Positions 54,807-64,000 of a stretch of DNA of 64,000 bases are shown one piece after another. Numbering within the stretch: position 1 is the stretch's first letter; each line of letters starts with the position of its first letter. Below the pieces are notes generated by a model. That model searched no databases, was not told the DNA's origin, and saw only the letters and a program-made list of their open reading frames with translations. Both the position numbers and the translations under genes were made by a program. Source of the stretch: Neurospora intermedia (Eukaryota > Ascomycota > Sordariomycetes > Sordariales > Sordariaceae); the NCBI GenBank assembly GCA_037102815.1, contig BTPP01000009.1, positions 682,001 to 746,000 on the forward strand. The letters run 5' to 3'.

Positions 54807-57044
54807 ATGCTTCGCCAGCTTGGAGCCGCTCCCCTCGCGCGCGGCCGGTTCGCCGTCACGCCATCAACCCAGGCCATCCGCACTTTGTCCTGCTCATCAC
54901 CAGCTCGCGCCGACGATGCTACTACCCCTTCTCCCGCCGCCGGAGACAGTGCCGCGCCCACCGAGCCGGCCCAGCCCAAGCTACTTTTCCGTAAGATTTA
55001 TAAAAAGGAAAGGAAAGCGGACCAGAAAGCCGACAAGAAAGGCGAGAATAGATCCGACGTGAAAGCCGGCAAGGAAACCGACAAGAATGGCGTCAAAAAG
55101 TCTGACAAAACAGCCGACAAGAAAGCCGATGAAGAAACGGACAAATTGGCAGCAGCCCAGAGAGAATTCGATATTCAACTCAAACGGTTACAAAACGACC
55201 GCGCCCAGCTACAGAGATCCAACAACAAGTTGCGAAAAGACAAGGGGGCCTTACGGCTAGACATTGTCAATATGAAGAAAGCCTTCAAAGGGGTGCCTCC
55301 TACAGCACCAGCGCAGAGGGACGGGCAATTGCTAGAATTATACGACAAGATTGCCAAAGAAGCACGCGAGTTCAAGGCCGGCACTCCCCAGTCCGTCGAG
55401 GTGGTCAATGATCAGCAGCAGCTCGTTATCACCTTCGCCCAGCCCGACGGCACCACCAAGCAAGTGGCCATGTCCCTCCACTGGCTGCGCGACACCTGCA
55501 AGTGCCCGCACTGCGTGAACCCCGACTCCGGCCAAAAGAACTTCTCCAGCACCTCTCTGCCCGAGACCCTCGAGGTCCAAAGCGCCGAGATCAACGCCGC
55601 CGACGGCTCCGTCACCATCGTCTGGGCCAACGACACCGTCAGCAACAACGCCACGTCCGAGGCCACCACGCACACCTCGACCTACGACGCCTCCGACATC
55701 TTTACCTGGCAGCTCCCGTACGACCTCGCCGGCAACCTGCTCCCCGTCGAGCGCACGCTCTGGGACCGCTCCAAGCTGCAAGCCCACATCGACTCGGGCG
55801 ACCTGCGCGTCTCGTACAACGACTGGCTGACCTCCGACGCCGCCTTCTGGAAAGCCTTTGAGTCTCTCGCCCGCTTCGGCATCCTCTTCGTGCACTCGAT
55901 CCCATCCGACCGGGCCCTCGTCGAATCCCAAGTCGAAAAGATCGCCAACCGCATCGGTATCCTCATGCACACCTTCTACGGCTTCACCTGGGACGTGCGC
56001 TCCAAGCCTCGCGCCGAGAACGTAGCCTACACCAACGTCTTCCTAGGCCTGCACCAAGACCTGATGTACATCGACCCCCCTCCCCGCCTGCAGCTCCTGC
56101 ACTGCATCTCCAACTCCTTCCAGGGCGGCGAATCCCTCTTCAGCGACGGCGCGCGCGCCGCCTACTCGTTGGAACTCAACAACCCATTAGCCTTCGACCA
56201 GCTGCGCGGCAACCGTTCGCCGCAGTTCCACTACCACCGCAACGGCAACGACTACCACATGGGCCGCAACACGTTCCGGTACGCTGGGCGGACGGGCGAA
56301 GGCAAGGGGTTTCTGAGCCGGATCCACTGGGCGCCGCCGTTCCAGGCGCCGTTTAGCCGGCAGACGGGCGCCACGGCGACGAACGTGCTCGGCAACCGCG
56401 TCATTCAGGACGGTGGCGGCGGCGCTTATGCCGAGAACGAGCATGCGGTGGTGGTGGAGGAAAAGGGCAAGAACATGACCAAGTGGGTGCCGGCGGCCAA
56501 GGAGTTTGAGCGCGAGATTAGCGCCGAGGAGAACATGTTTGAGCTCAAGATGAAGGAAGGAGAGTGTGTGATTTTCGATAACTGGCGGGTGTTACATGGG
56601 CGCAGAGAGTTCCAGACGGAAGGACAGACGGAGGGCGCCGAGAGGTGGCTCAAGGGCACGTATATCAGCCATCAGGTGTACAAGGCCATGGAGGATAAGT
56701 TGCAGTGGAGGTTGGCGCAGCAGGAAGGAGGGATTCCTTTGGCTATTGGTGTGGCGGAGGCGCATGGGTTGGGCTGGAAGGAGAGGGAGCAGTTGCCCAA
56801 GAAGGAGGCTCCTAAGCAGGAGTCTACTGGCCCTGTTCAGCCTAAGGAGGCGGCCCCCAAGGTCGAGGAGGCACCCAAGGTCGAGGAGGCACCCAAGGTC
56901 GAGGAGGCACCCAAGGTTGAGGAGGTTCCCAAGATCGAGGATGCTCCCAAGGTTGAGGAGGCTGTGAAGCCCGAGGAGGCTCAGAATGAGGGTCCCTCGC
57001 GCCAGCCTAAGGAGCAATTGGGCACGGTGAACTGGAACGCATAA
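54807..57044 (+). CDS. gamma-butyrobetaine-dioxygenase-like Fe(II)/2-oxoglutarate enzyme with low-complexity extensions
   Basis: Single exon, 745 residues. The start (MLRQLGAAPLARGRFAVTPS) is a mitochondrial presequence. Residues about 65-190 are an inserted Lys/Asp-rich and coiled-coil stretch (KKSDKTADKKADEETDK, then QLQRSNNKLRKDKGALRL). The zinc-binding N-domain follows (LRDTCKCPHCVNPDSGQK, cysteines near 231-236). The dioxygenase domain has GLHQDLMYIDPPP (His416, Asp418) and the distal His in NWRVLHGRREF (His597). This is the order of gamma-butyrobetaine and trimethyllysine hydroxylases, which act in carnitine synthesis. The LHQDLMYIDPPPRLQLLHC block favours the butyrobetaine type. The C-terminus adds Pro-Lys-Val-Glu-Glu-Ala repeats. 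At 745 residues it is far longer than the usual 390-450. Confidence 0.8.
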   Translation: MLRQLGAAPLARGRFAVTPSTQAIRTLSCSSPARADDATTPSPAAGDSAAPTEPAQPKLLFRKIYKKERKADQKADKKGENRSDVKAGKETDKNGVKKSDKTADKKADEETDKLAAAQREFDIQLKRLQNDRAQLQRSNNKLRKDKGALRLDIVNMKKAFKGVPPTAPAQRDGQLLELYDKIAKEAREFKAGTPQSVEVVNDQQQLVITFAQPDGTTKQVAMSLHWLRDTCKCPHCVNPDSGQKNFSSTSLPETLEVQSAEINAADGSVTIVWANDTVSNNATSEATTHTSTYDASDIFTWQLPYDLAGNLLPVERTLWDRSKLQAHIDSGDLRVSYNDWLTSDAAFWKAFESLARFGILFVHSIPSDRALVESQVEKIANRIGILMHTFYGFTWDVRSKPRAENVAYTNVFLGLHQDLMYIDPPPRLQLLHCISNSFQGGESLFSDGARAAYSLELNNPLAFDQLRGNRSPQFHYHRNGNDYHMGRNTFRYAGRTGEGKGFLSRIHWAPPFQAPFSRQTGATATNVLGNRVIQDGGGGAYAENEHAVVVEEKGKNMTKWVPAAKEFEREISAEENMFELKMKEGECVIFDNWRVLHGRREFQTEGQTEGAERWLKGTYISHQVYKAMEDKLQWRLAQQEGGIPLAIGVAEAHGLGWKEREQLPKKEAPKQESTGPVQPKEAAPKVEEAPKVEEAPKVEEAPKVEEVPKIEDAPKVEEAVKPEEAQNEGPSRQPKEQLGTVNWNA
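56853..56960 (+). repeat. 18-base tandem repeat coding for APKVEE
   Basis: Six consecutive units, four nearly identical (GCACCCAAGGTCGAGGAG type) and two diverged, near the C-terminus of the dioxygenase-like protein. Confidence 0.9.
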
Positions 57045-57772
57045 AGTCGGGCGAGGAAATAGTTCCATCAAAATCTGTATGAAGTGTAATGACCTCTTGG
57101 GAGCGAGGCGTATGTAGACTACTGTATATATTACGAGGTTGGATACCAAATTCAAGAACATGAACTTTAGAATCTTGGTCTCCTGTGTTTTTGCCGTTCA
57201 GGAGTGTGTAGATGAAGATATCCGCAGAAATAATGTCATGACTTTAGTCTGACGCAATATCGTCCTGTGTCTGCGGTTTTATTGGTTCTCTAGCCCGGAG
57301 ACCAGAGTCGTTCTTTCAAGGTGTTCAACAGTTGACCACATTTCTGTCCGACTTGGACCGCGTCCCTTTTCCCTTGTGCGGTCTTCCCTTTCTGCCTTCC
57401 GTAGGCATTGACTACGTCGAGATGATGCGACCGGCCTCATAAACCCACGACTTCAGCTACCCCCCACGCCATCTTCCTCCTCGAGCAATCATCTCCAAAC
57501 ATTAATACGCAAGAATATATCACCATCACAGAAAAAGGCGCAAGAGGAACAGATCAAAAAATCCAGGGGAAAGGAACGATGGATCATTGCACTAATTCAC
57601 CAGCCCAACGAACCCACCACAGCACAAAGCCCCTAGAGGCGATGGTTTTTCCAATTGTTTTTGTATTGTTTTTCCTTCCCCTGGTTGGGTTCGGTTCGGG
57701 TAACATGGAACCGTGCTTTCGCAGCAGCTTCTTGCCCCCCTTGCCTTTTTTGGCCAGTCAAACCAACCAAAC
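57045..57772. other. convergent intergenic region
   Basis: 0.7 kb between the dioxygenase-like gene and the S20 gene. It should hold both 3' untranslated regions. No gene supported. Confidence 0.5.
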
Positions 57773-58339
57773 TTAAGCAGCAATGGTGACCTCAACCTCG
57801 ACACCGGCCTCGATGTTGACAATGATCTGCTTGACGATCTCGGTGGGGGCGGTCAAGTCGATGAGGCGCTTGTGGATGCGCATCTCGAAGAGATCCCAGG
57901 TCTTGGAACCCTCACCGCAAGGGGACTTGCGGGTCTGTTTTCGTTGTTGATGACACTGGTTAGTAATGCGATCGATCGAAGAAAGGAGAAGACGAAGAAG
58001 AAGAAGAAAAAGAAGAAGAGGGAACGGTGGTGGACATACGGTGATCTTGAGGATCTTGGTGGGAAGGCGGACGGGGCCCTTGACGCGCAGGTCCTTAGTC
58101 TTGGCGCGCTCAACGAGCTCGGAGCAGACCTTCTCAAGAGCCTGGACCTTGCGGGAGGTGAGGGTGATACGGACACGGTGGACCTTCTGTTCGGGGGGTT
58201 AGTTATTTTATTCTTGTTTGTTGATGTTTAACCACCGAGAGGTTTATCATGGCGGCGGCGACGACGACAGCGCCATCAACGGGCAAAAACGTACGGGGGC
58301 CTCGCCGAAATCCTTCTGGTCCTTGTTGTAGGAAGACAT
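57773..58339 (-). CDS. rps20: 40S ribosomal protein S20 (uS10)
   Basis: Three exons, 58339-58295, 58186-58040 and 57934-57773, encode 117 residues, the usual length for eukaryotic uS10. Donors are GTACGT and GTATGT; acceptors are AACAG. The protein reads [15 protein letters not shown], then [60 protein letters not shown] and ends VEVEVTIAA. This is a clear match to ribosomal protein S20, a component of the small-subunit head. All intron joins are phase 0. The first exon is short, as in many fungal ribosomal protein genes. Confidence 0.96.
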
Positions 58340-59118
58340 CTTGACTTGGTGTTGAGATGGGGTTGGGTCGGGTCGACTCGATTGACTGCTAAGGAGGCTG
58401 CTGGGCTGCAAAAAGGTGCCTTCACGACTCGAAGGAGTAGATTGTACGGCTTCGGCAAAGTGATGAAGGCGAAGCTTGGATTTTGGCGAACTGGAAGTTG
58501 AGTTGTTCCGGCGAGCGTTCAACAGACGGTCGAGATTATTTTTTTTACTCCATATTTTGCGCGCGACGGGGGCATTGGCGATTTTGTGGGCTTGGCGTGT
58601 GGCTTGCGCTTGTTCGGTTTGGTTTCTTTAACCCCTCGGAAGTGTGGCTGAAAACTGCCCGAGAGGAACCTTGGGAGGATCATGTGGCTGAGGATCTTCG
58701 ACAGGGGGATCGTCCAGCGTCTTTCTTGCCGGCCGGCATCTCCCCGCAATGACACATTCGGCGTAAGAATGAATAGAACTGAAGTCACTTTGTACCTTTC
58801 ACGACTCCCCGTCCCAGTTGTCCAACTGCATGTCACGGTGGGGCACCATTCAACTTCCATTTCCAACTTCCCATCTTTCACTTTCATTTGTCGCCTTACC
58901 ACTTCTTCACGATTCTTAATAGACGCGGACTTGCTGATAAATAGACCGGGTTGTCTTTTTCTCCTGTATCAATATTTCCCACTCTCACTGTTTACTAGTA
59001 CGCCACCCCCGTGGTCAGGTCAAGCTCACTGCATCTCGCTCATCGACGTCAACATCTCCAAGTCTTGGCATCAAACACCCTCCTGGCCAGCTGTTTACAT
59101 ATCACACCGTGGCTGACC
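58340..59118. other. divergent intergenic region between rps20 and the CUE gene
   Basis: 0.8 kb promoter region. The frame of the CUE gene is open back to 59011, but the conserved start is at 59119. Nothing else recognised. Confidence 0.5.
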
Positions 59119-61278
59119 ATGGCCTCCAAACTTCCAGCCTTTGCGCTGTTCCCCCTCGCCGCATTGAGAGAACAATTGCTCCCCGATGAATGGATCGCTT
59201 GCCTAGACGCCTGGCTTGTACTCATCGACAGTCACCTCTCGCTTCCCGATGCTGCATTTCTCTCCATCTCAGCCAAAGATGAAAGCCTTACCGCATTCCT
59301 TACCTCCTTCGCTCACGAAACCGCACTCGGCAGTACCTCAATTCTCGGTTCATCCCAATCAGCAAAGCGCCTACTCAAGGACTCCTTCCTCTTAACCTCA
59401 CGACTGCTCCGCTCCTCATCGCCACCGGTTCCTCTAACGCAATGGGAATATCTCTCCGACTTCTGCCGTGTCTACGGCAAGAAGCGATCCTCCGAGCTCT
59501 TATCGTCCCTCTCCGAGTCAGCTCAAAAGTCCCTAGACGCCTCACTATCCGCCCTCAAGAAGATCCTCATCAAGAACCTGGACCTAGGTCTCCAAGAAGG
59601 CGGCGACCTGAAGGGCGTGGAACAGCGACTGGACCGAGTAAATGACCTCATTGGATCTTCTCCACAAGTAGCCAGCTTCTTCTTGACCGGTAGCGACTTT
59701 CTCGATGGGCTGGTGTCTTGCTACAAGATCATGAACCCTCCTCTCCGCAAGGTGATCATTGCCACGACGTACCTCTGCATGGTTGGGCTGGCGGACGGTA
59801 GCCAGGATCAGAAACTGTCTGCTCTGACGGATCAGCTGTATTCTCTCAAAGCGGCGGCGGATGCGCACAAGGCTGGGCCAACGAATGTCAACGATTCCTT
59901 GGTGGCCGAGTTGGTCACTTCCACACCATTACTACAACAGCTGCAGCGGAAGTTGGAAAGTGTTGGGTCTGGTAACATCCGAACAAAATCTGTCCTGAAG
60001 GAATTGGCAGCCTTCAAGAAACCCGGCGGTGGCATCCCGCGCCCCAAAAGGCTAGTCAACCGCCAGCGCAAGGCCATCGACAAAGGCAAGGGCAAAGACC
60101 TCTCCTCCCTCGACGACACACAACACCAACAAGAAATCCACATCCACCGCATGTCCCAGATCTCTCAAATTCAGGATCTCTTCCCCGACCTCGGCTCCGG
60201 TTTCATCTCCAAGCTCCTCGACCACTACTCCTCCGACACGGAGCAAGTCGTCGCCTGTCTCCTCGAGGACTCTCTCCCTCCTCACCTCCAATCAGCCGAC
60301 CGATCCGCTGCCCTTTCACCTCCATCCCCAAAACAACCCAAACCCCAAGGACACCTTCGCTCACCAAGATCCACCCCACCCCTACCTCCAACCAGAGGCA
60401 CCACCACCATTACCTACCCCCTTGTCGACGACGACGACTTTTTACTGTCTGTCCCCGCATCCCAACTCCAACTTGGCAAACGCACCGACACCTCCGCCGA
60501 CCGCCTACTCTCCGCCCCGCCCACCACCTCCAACCCCACCTACAAATCCCGCATCTTGTCCGCCCTCGCCGCCTTCGACTCCGACGATGACGAGCGCGAC
60601 GACACGTACGACGCGGCGGACGTGGGCGGGACAGTGGACGCCGCAACCGTTGCCGCCGGTGTCGAAGACATTCGACTCCAAGACAACCAACTTTCCCAGG
60701 GTGGTGGTGCTGGTGGGTTAGCGGAAGCGACAGAGGCCGTACTTTACGAGGTATGGAAGACGCGGCCGGGTGTGTTTGGGCGCGACGCAGAGACGAGACG
60801 CGGGCGGGAAAGGAAGGAGTTACGCGACAAGACGGGGCTGAGTGATGAAGCGGTGGAAGGGTTCGGAGTGATGATCAATCGCGATCAGAACATGAAGAGG
60901 AAGTTGGAAAGGAAGTTTGGCGAGGGGGCGTTTAGTGGACAGCAGGTTGAGATTCAGGCTACTAGGTGGCGAGATCATCGAGGAGGAGAGGATGGAGACG
61001 GAGAGACGGATACAGATGGCGGCGGTGATGGGCCGTCGAGGGGTGGAGGATATGGTGGGCCACGAGGTGGAAGAGGTGGTGGCGGCGGAAGAGGAAGGGG
61101 GAGAGGAGGAAGGGGAGGTGGAAGAGGTGGTGGTGAAGCCGGGGGTTCGACTGGGCAAGGAGGGCCGGAATCGGACCTTGCGAAGAGGAGGAAGGAGGCG
61201 AATAAGGGGAGTAGAGCGAATCATAATCGGAGGGATCAGAGGGCTAAGAAGATGGCTAGGGGTGGGTTTGGTGCGTAA
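59119..61278 (+). CDS. CUE-domain protein, Cue3/ASCC2-like
   Basis: Single exon, 719 residues from the ATG at 59119 (MASKLPAFALFPLAALREQL), chosen because similarity-like sequence begins there, although the frame is open further up. Residues 1-300 form an alpha-helical region (WIACLDAWLVLIDSHLSL, VASFFLTGSDFLDGL) like the ASCC2/Cue3 N-domain. The CUE domain is near 345-388 (MSQISQIQDLFPDLGSGFIS), including the LL-type ending ACLLEDSLPPHL, which binds ubiquitin. The C-terminal 130 residues include an RGG-rich segment (RGGGGGRGRGRGG) and a basic end (NHNRRDQRAKKMARGGFGA). In yeast Cue3 works with Slh1 and Rqt4 in the ribosome-quality-control trigger complex that splits collided ribosomes; the same role is inferred. 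Confidence 0.85.
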   Translation: MASKLPAFALFPLAALREQLLPDEWIACLDAWLVLIDSHLSLPDAAFLSISAKDESLTAFLTSFAHETALGSTSILGSSQSAKRLLKDSFLLTSRLLRSSSPPVPLTQWEYLSDFCRVYGKKRSSELLSSLSESAQKSLDASLSALKKILIKNLDLGLQEGGDLKGVEQRLDRVNDLIGSSPQVASFFLTGSDFLDGLVSCYKIMNPPLRKVIIATTYLCMVGLADGSQDQKLSALTDQLYSLKAAADAHKAGPTNVNDSLVAELVTSTPLLQQLQRKLESVGSGNIRTKSVLKELAAFKKPGGGIPRPKRLVNRQRKAIDKGKGKDLSSLDDTQHQQEIHIHRMSQISQIQDLFPDLGSGFISKLLDHYSSDTEQVVACLLEDSLPPHLQSADRSAALSPPSPKQPKPQGHLRSPRSTPPLPPTRGTTTITYPLVDDDDFLLSVPASQLQLGKRTDTSADRLLSAPPTTSNPTYKSRILSALAAFDSDDDERDDTYDAADVGGTVDAATVAAGVEDIRLQDNQLSQGGGAGGLAEATEAVLYEVWKTRPGVFGRDAETRRGRERKELRDKTGLSDEAVEGFGVMINRDQNMKRKLERKFGEGAFSGQQVEIQATRWRDHRGGEDGDGETDTDGGGDGPSRGGGYGGPRGGRGGGGGRGRGRGGRGGGRGGGEAGGSTGQGGPESDLAKRRKEANKGSRANHNRRDQRAKKMARGGFGA

Positions 61279-62336
61279 GTTGGTGCTACCACTTAATTGA
61301 AGCTTCATGCGGTTGCGAAGAACAACTAAAGAAGAAGATAAATGGGTGTTAATTGGGATCGGAAAATGATGTGAACCAGTATCAAATTAGAGAAAAGAAC
61401 AAGCAATTTTGATCATCAACAAACAATCCTTCCTATCATTCACCCTTCTGCCTCAACCCAGTTCCACATCCCATTGACAATTGATTGGTTTTGGATAATA
61501 AGAAACTTCTGTCAGAATAAACTTGCATGTTTGAAGAGGTCCCGCTGCATTTTCCTTTATACACCTCGTCTGCACAAAGTGGAAATTCCAGGTACAGACC
61601 AAACAGATTACTAGGGCGTCTCCCTATAAATCTGCTAAGGTGCTAACTGACTGCAACTTTATGCACGATTCAGACATTATATGATATGGCGGGGTTAAAC
61701 GATATATGATGTTTGCTCACAAAACCCGAGAAAAAGAGAAATGAGTTATTTCCCAATAAACACCTCAGGATTCCTTCTATTTCCGTATTGCGGAGCGTAC
61801 ATAGCCACGGTAGTACCTACACTTGTACATGACACTCTGGGGCTATTACCGCAGCTAGTCCCGTGTTTACTTTCCACAACCAAGGCCAGAGCTTTACAGG
61901 ATCAGCCTCACATGTTACAACAGCAGCACAGTAGATCACATATTTATTGTTCCATGTTCGCATTCCAATCCTATTCCATTCCATTCCCATATATCGTAAA
62001 CCTCAAACAGTCCATTCTTGTATGAAAAAAATTCGCCGCTCTTGAGCACCCAAATCGATCTTATCTTTCCAATATCGCTGACTTTGACTTCAAGTTTGAG
62101 TATCGGGTAACAATCCAGACCCAAAAAAAAATTCGCTCTTGCGTTTTCCCGTAGTGTACAGGCCTTGAATCATATCCATATCCACAGCCATATCTATCCA
62201 TTGAAGCCCAACGTAGAGGTATCCGTCCCTATCTCTCTCTTTCTTTCCTTGTCCTCTTTATTGCCATCCTCTCTCTCTCCTGCTCTCCTTCCCTTCATCT
62301 CTCTCGACCTGAAACAGCCACAGACACTATCCTCGC
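61279..62336. other. convergent intergenic region
   Basis: 1.1 kb between the CUE gene and the nucleoporin gene; A/T-richer than the flanks, with the pyrimidine-rich segment TCTCTCTCTTTCTTTCC near 62230. No gene supported. Confidence 0.5.
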
Positions 62337-64000
62337 TCAAAAGTCCCACGCACAAAACTCCCTCTTCGGCGCAACCTCGGGCATCACCCCGCCCTCAAAC
62401 TTGCCCGTCTCCATAAACTTCTGCCACGCATTCAACACATCCGGCGTATACTCCCCCTCTAACGCTTCTGTATCGGGCGTATACTTGGGTGCTCCATCCG
62501 GGAACCAAATCATCTGGAAACTGCCGTCAAAGTTCCTAATCACCGGTACCTCCTTTTCGGGGGGCGCCGTGTCGGGCGCGCCAGGCTTGGGAATCCGTTG
62601 GTAGGTTACTGGTTTTCCTTTGAAGGTTTGCAGACGGTTGTCGAGCGGGGAGCGTGTGGTGTAGGCAGTTATCGGTGGGTGCTGGCGGGTGGCGTTAGGG
62701 GCGTAGGGGGAGGTGCCGGCGGCGGCACTGGTGGGTTGTGTGGAAGTGGCGGCGGCGGCGGGGGGTTGGCCGAAGGGGTTGACGGCTGGGGTGGTGGTTG
62801 ATGCTCCGAATGCGGATGGTTGTTGTTGCTGTTGTTGCTGTGTGGTTGAGGCGCCGAAGGGGTTGGCTGCTGGTGTTGTTGTAGAGGCACCAAATGGTGA
62901 GGGTGTAGCAGCGGGAGCGGCGGCAGCTGGGGCGCCGAAGGGATTAGTGGTGGCTGGACCCGTTGAGGTGCCAAATGGACCGCCTGTTGCCTGTGCTGGA
63001 GCCCCAAAGGGATTTGCTGCTGGTGTTGATGTTGACTGTCCGAAAGCGCTGGTTGTTGATTGTCCGAACGGGTTGGCGGCCTGTGTGGACTGCCCGAAGG
63101 GACTGGCTGTTGTTGAAGCCCCGAATGCTCCTCCTGCTGCTGCTGGGGCAGCTGGCGTTCCGAACGGATTGGGCTTTGCTCCTAATGTCGCTGGCTGGCC
63201 GAAGGCGCTGGTTGCTGGGGCGGCGGGTGCTCCGAATGGGTTCGGCTTGGCTCCTAGCTGTGCTGGTTGGCCAAACGCACTCGTCGGTTGGGTAGGCTGT
63301 CCAAAAGCGGGGGTGGCAGCTTGTTGGCCAAATGCCCCTCCTGTTGATGGTGCTCCAAAAGGATTTGGTTTCGCACCCAAGGCACTTGGCGCGCCGAAAG
63401 CTGATGTTGAGGCACCCAGTGCTGAGGGCTGGCCAAAGGGTGAAGCAGCAGCTGGCTGTGCTGCTTGTCCAAAGGCCGGAGTTCCGAAGGGATTTGGCTT
63501 GGCACCGAGGGCTGATGGCTGGCCAAAGGCGCCCGCTGGCTGAGAGGGAGCACCAAAGACGTTGGATGTTGCGGCAGGAGCACCAAGTGTGGTTGTTGAG
63601 CTCCCAAACGCATTTGGCCTTGGTCTGTCTGATCCGAACTCGCCCGTTGTTCCTCCCGGTAATGTGTTTTGGTTGCAAATGTCGTGTCGGTTCGGATGCT
63701 TGTTACCGGCGTCGACGATGTATTGGATAGCGCCCTGGATATTGCTCAGGGCTGCTTGGTTCTGCGCTTGTGCGCTTTGGTAGAGGTTGTTGATGTCGTT
63801 CAGTGCTCCTTCGGGGTTACCGGCGGCAAGACCATTCAAATAGTACATTCGGATCTCCTCGAAACTTTGTTCCCGTTGTTCTCCACCAAATAGCTGCTCG
63901 GGCGGTTGTTTTCCTGGAGCGTAGGCTGAGAGGATCCATGTTGGGAGTTCTTCAGTCAAGTCTTTTCGAATGGCATCGGCGTCGAGGCTGTAGGGGTTTT
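62337..64000 (-). CDS. FG-repeat nucleoporin, Nup42/Amo1-like (N-terminus outside the window)
   Basis: Open reading frame of about 554 codons that continues past the right edge; no start codon is implied inside the window. It begins NPYSLDADAIRKDLTEELPT, then WILSAYAPGKQPPEQLFGG, the block that follows the CCCH zinc finger in Nup42/Amo1 proteins. After a helical stretch (LNDINNLYQSAQAQNQAALS) comes a domain of about 300 residues with many FG motifs, mostly FGAP, FGQP and NPFG. The C-terminal conserved part is KGKPVTYQRIPKPGAPDTAP, NFDGSFQMIWFPDGAPKYT and PKREFCAWDF. FG nucleoporins line the nuclear pore; Nup42 acts with Gle1/Dbp5 in mRNA export. The zinc finger is predicted beyond 64000. Confidence 0.88.
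   Translation of the reverse strand, partial: NPYSLDADAIRKDLTEELPTWILSAYAPGKQPPEQLFGGEQREQSFEEIRMYYLNGLAAGNPEGALNDINNLYQSAQAQNQAALSNIQGAIQYIVDAGNKHPNRHDICNQNTLPGGTTGEFGSDRPRPNAFGSSTTTLGAPAATSNVFGAPSQPAGAFGQPSALGAKPNPFGTPAFGQAAQPAAASPFGQPSALGASTSAFGAPSALGAKPNPFGAPSTGGAFGQQAATPAFGQPTQPTSAFGQPAQLGAKPNPFGAPAAPATSAFGQPATLGAKPNPFGTPAAPAAAGGAFGASTTASPFGQSTQAANPFGQSTTSAFGQSTSTPAANPFGAPAQATGGPFGTSTGPATTNPFGAPAAAAPAATPSPFGASTTTPAANPFGASTTQQQQQQQPSAFGASTTTPAVNPFGQPPAAAATSTQPTSAAAGTSPYAPNATRQHPPITAYTTRSPLDNRLQTFKGKPVTYQRIPKPGAPDTAPPEKEVPVIRNFDGSFQMIWFPDGAPKYTPDTEALEGEYTPDVLNAWQKFMETGKFEGGVMPEVAPKREFCAWDF

Noticed and set aside
55338-55970. 210-codon minus-strand open frame
   Set aside because: Antisense to the dioxygenase-like gene; no domain and composition typical of a shadow.
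62713-63543. 276-codon open frame on the plus strand, rich in Gly, Ala and Val
   Set aside because: Antisense shadow of the FG-repeat region of the nucleoporin; its repetitiveness reflects the DNA repeat.

Overview
This is nuclear DNA of a filamentous ascomycete. The evidence is short introns of about 50-270 bases with GTRNGT-type donors and CTRAC-type branch sites, gene spacing of 0.3-2.5 kb, CT-rich leaders, and proteins typical of Sordariales. I infer a Neurospora/Sordaria relative from overall protein character; no search was possible. I recognised no transposon, LTR element or other virus-like copy.

Left part (1-24 kb) is a housekeeping region: a GCNA-like SprT protease with HMG box, the Ran factor Mog1, a HIT nucleotide hydrolase, a Sec14/CRAL-TRIO lipid-transfer protein with an unusual N-terminal membrane extension, DASH kinetochore subunit Dam1, a DUF167 protein, a mitochondrial Prx5-type peroxiredoxin, mitochondrial succinyl-CoA:3-ketoacid CoA transferase, an Ariadne-type RBR ubiquitin ligase, a Pml1/SNIP1-like FHA splicing protein, and a spliced 65-residue orphan at 23.6-24.0 kb.

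Middle part (25-50 kb) is an accessory region. It opens with a five-exon gene for a predicted 2236-residue NLR-like protein: alpha/beta-hydrolase (lipase-like), NB-ARC, winged helix, then a very long low-complexity tail instead of the usual TPR, ankyrin or WD repeats. Beside it, mostly on the minus strand, lies an array of small, highly diverged coiled-coil genes (about 34, 36, 37, 38 and 39.5 kb) with decayed relatives (41.5-42.1 and 50.0-50.2 kb). They share a short coiled-coil motif, and most have a tiny first exon ending in phase 1. A linked gene at 46.1-47.9 kb has the same exon pattern and a related C-terminus, but its N-terminal half is a tandem repeat built on YYPTSPGP, resembling the RNA polymerase II CTD heptad. 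This array with its CTD-mimic member is my main candidate for an undescribed system. Unclassified gene remnants, a tRNA-like fragment and short tandem duplications are interspersed.

Right part (50.7-64 kb) returns to ordinary genes: a 73-residue protein resembling the F1-ATPase zeta inhibitor, a spliced 125-residue orphan, a SAT4/rhodopsin-like seven-helix protein, a gamma-butyrobetaine-dioxygenase-like enzyme with added low-complexity segments, ribosomal protein S20 (uS10), a Cue3/ASCC2-like CUE protein, and the C-terminal part of an FG nucleoporin of the Nup42 type that runs off the right edge. Exon boundaries come from reading frame and splice signals only.
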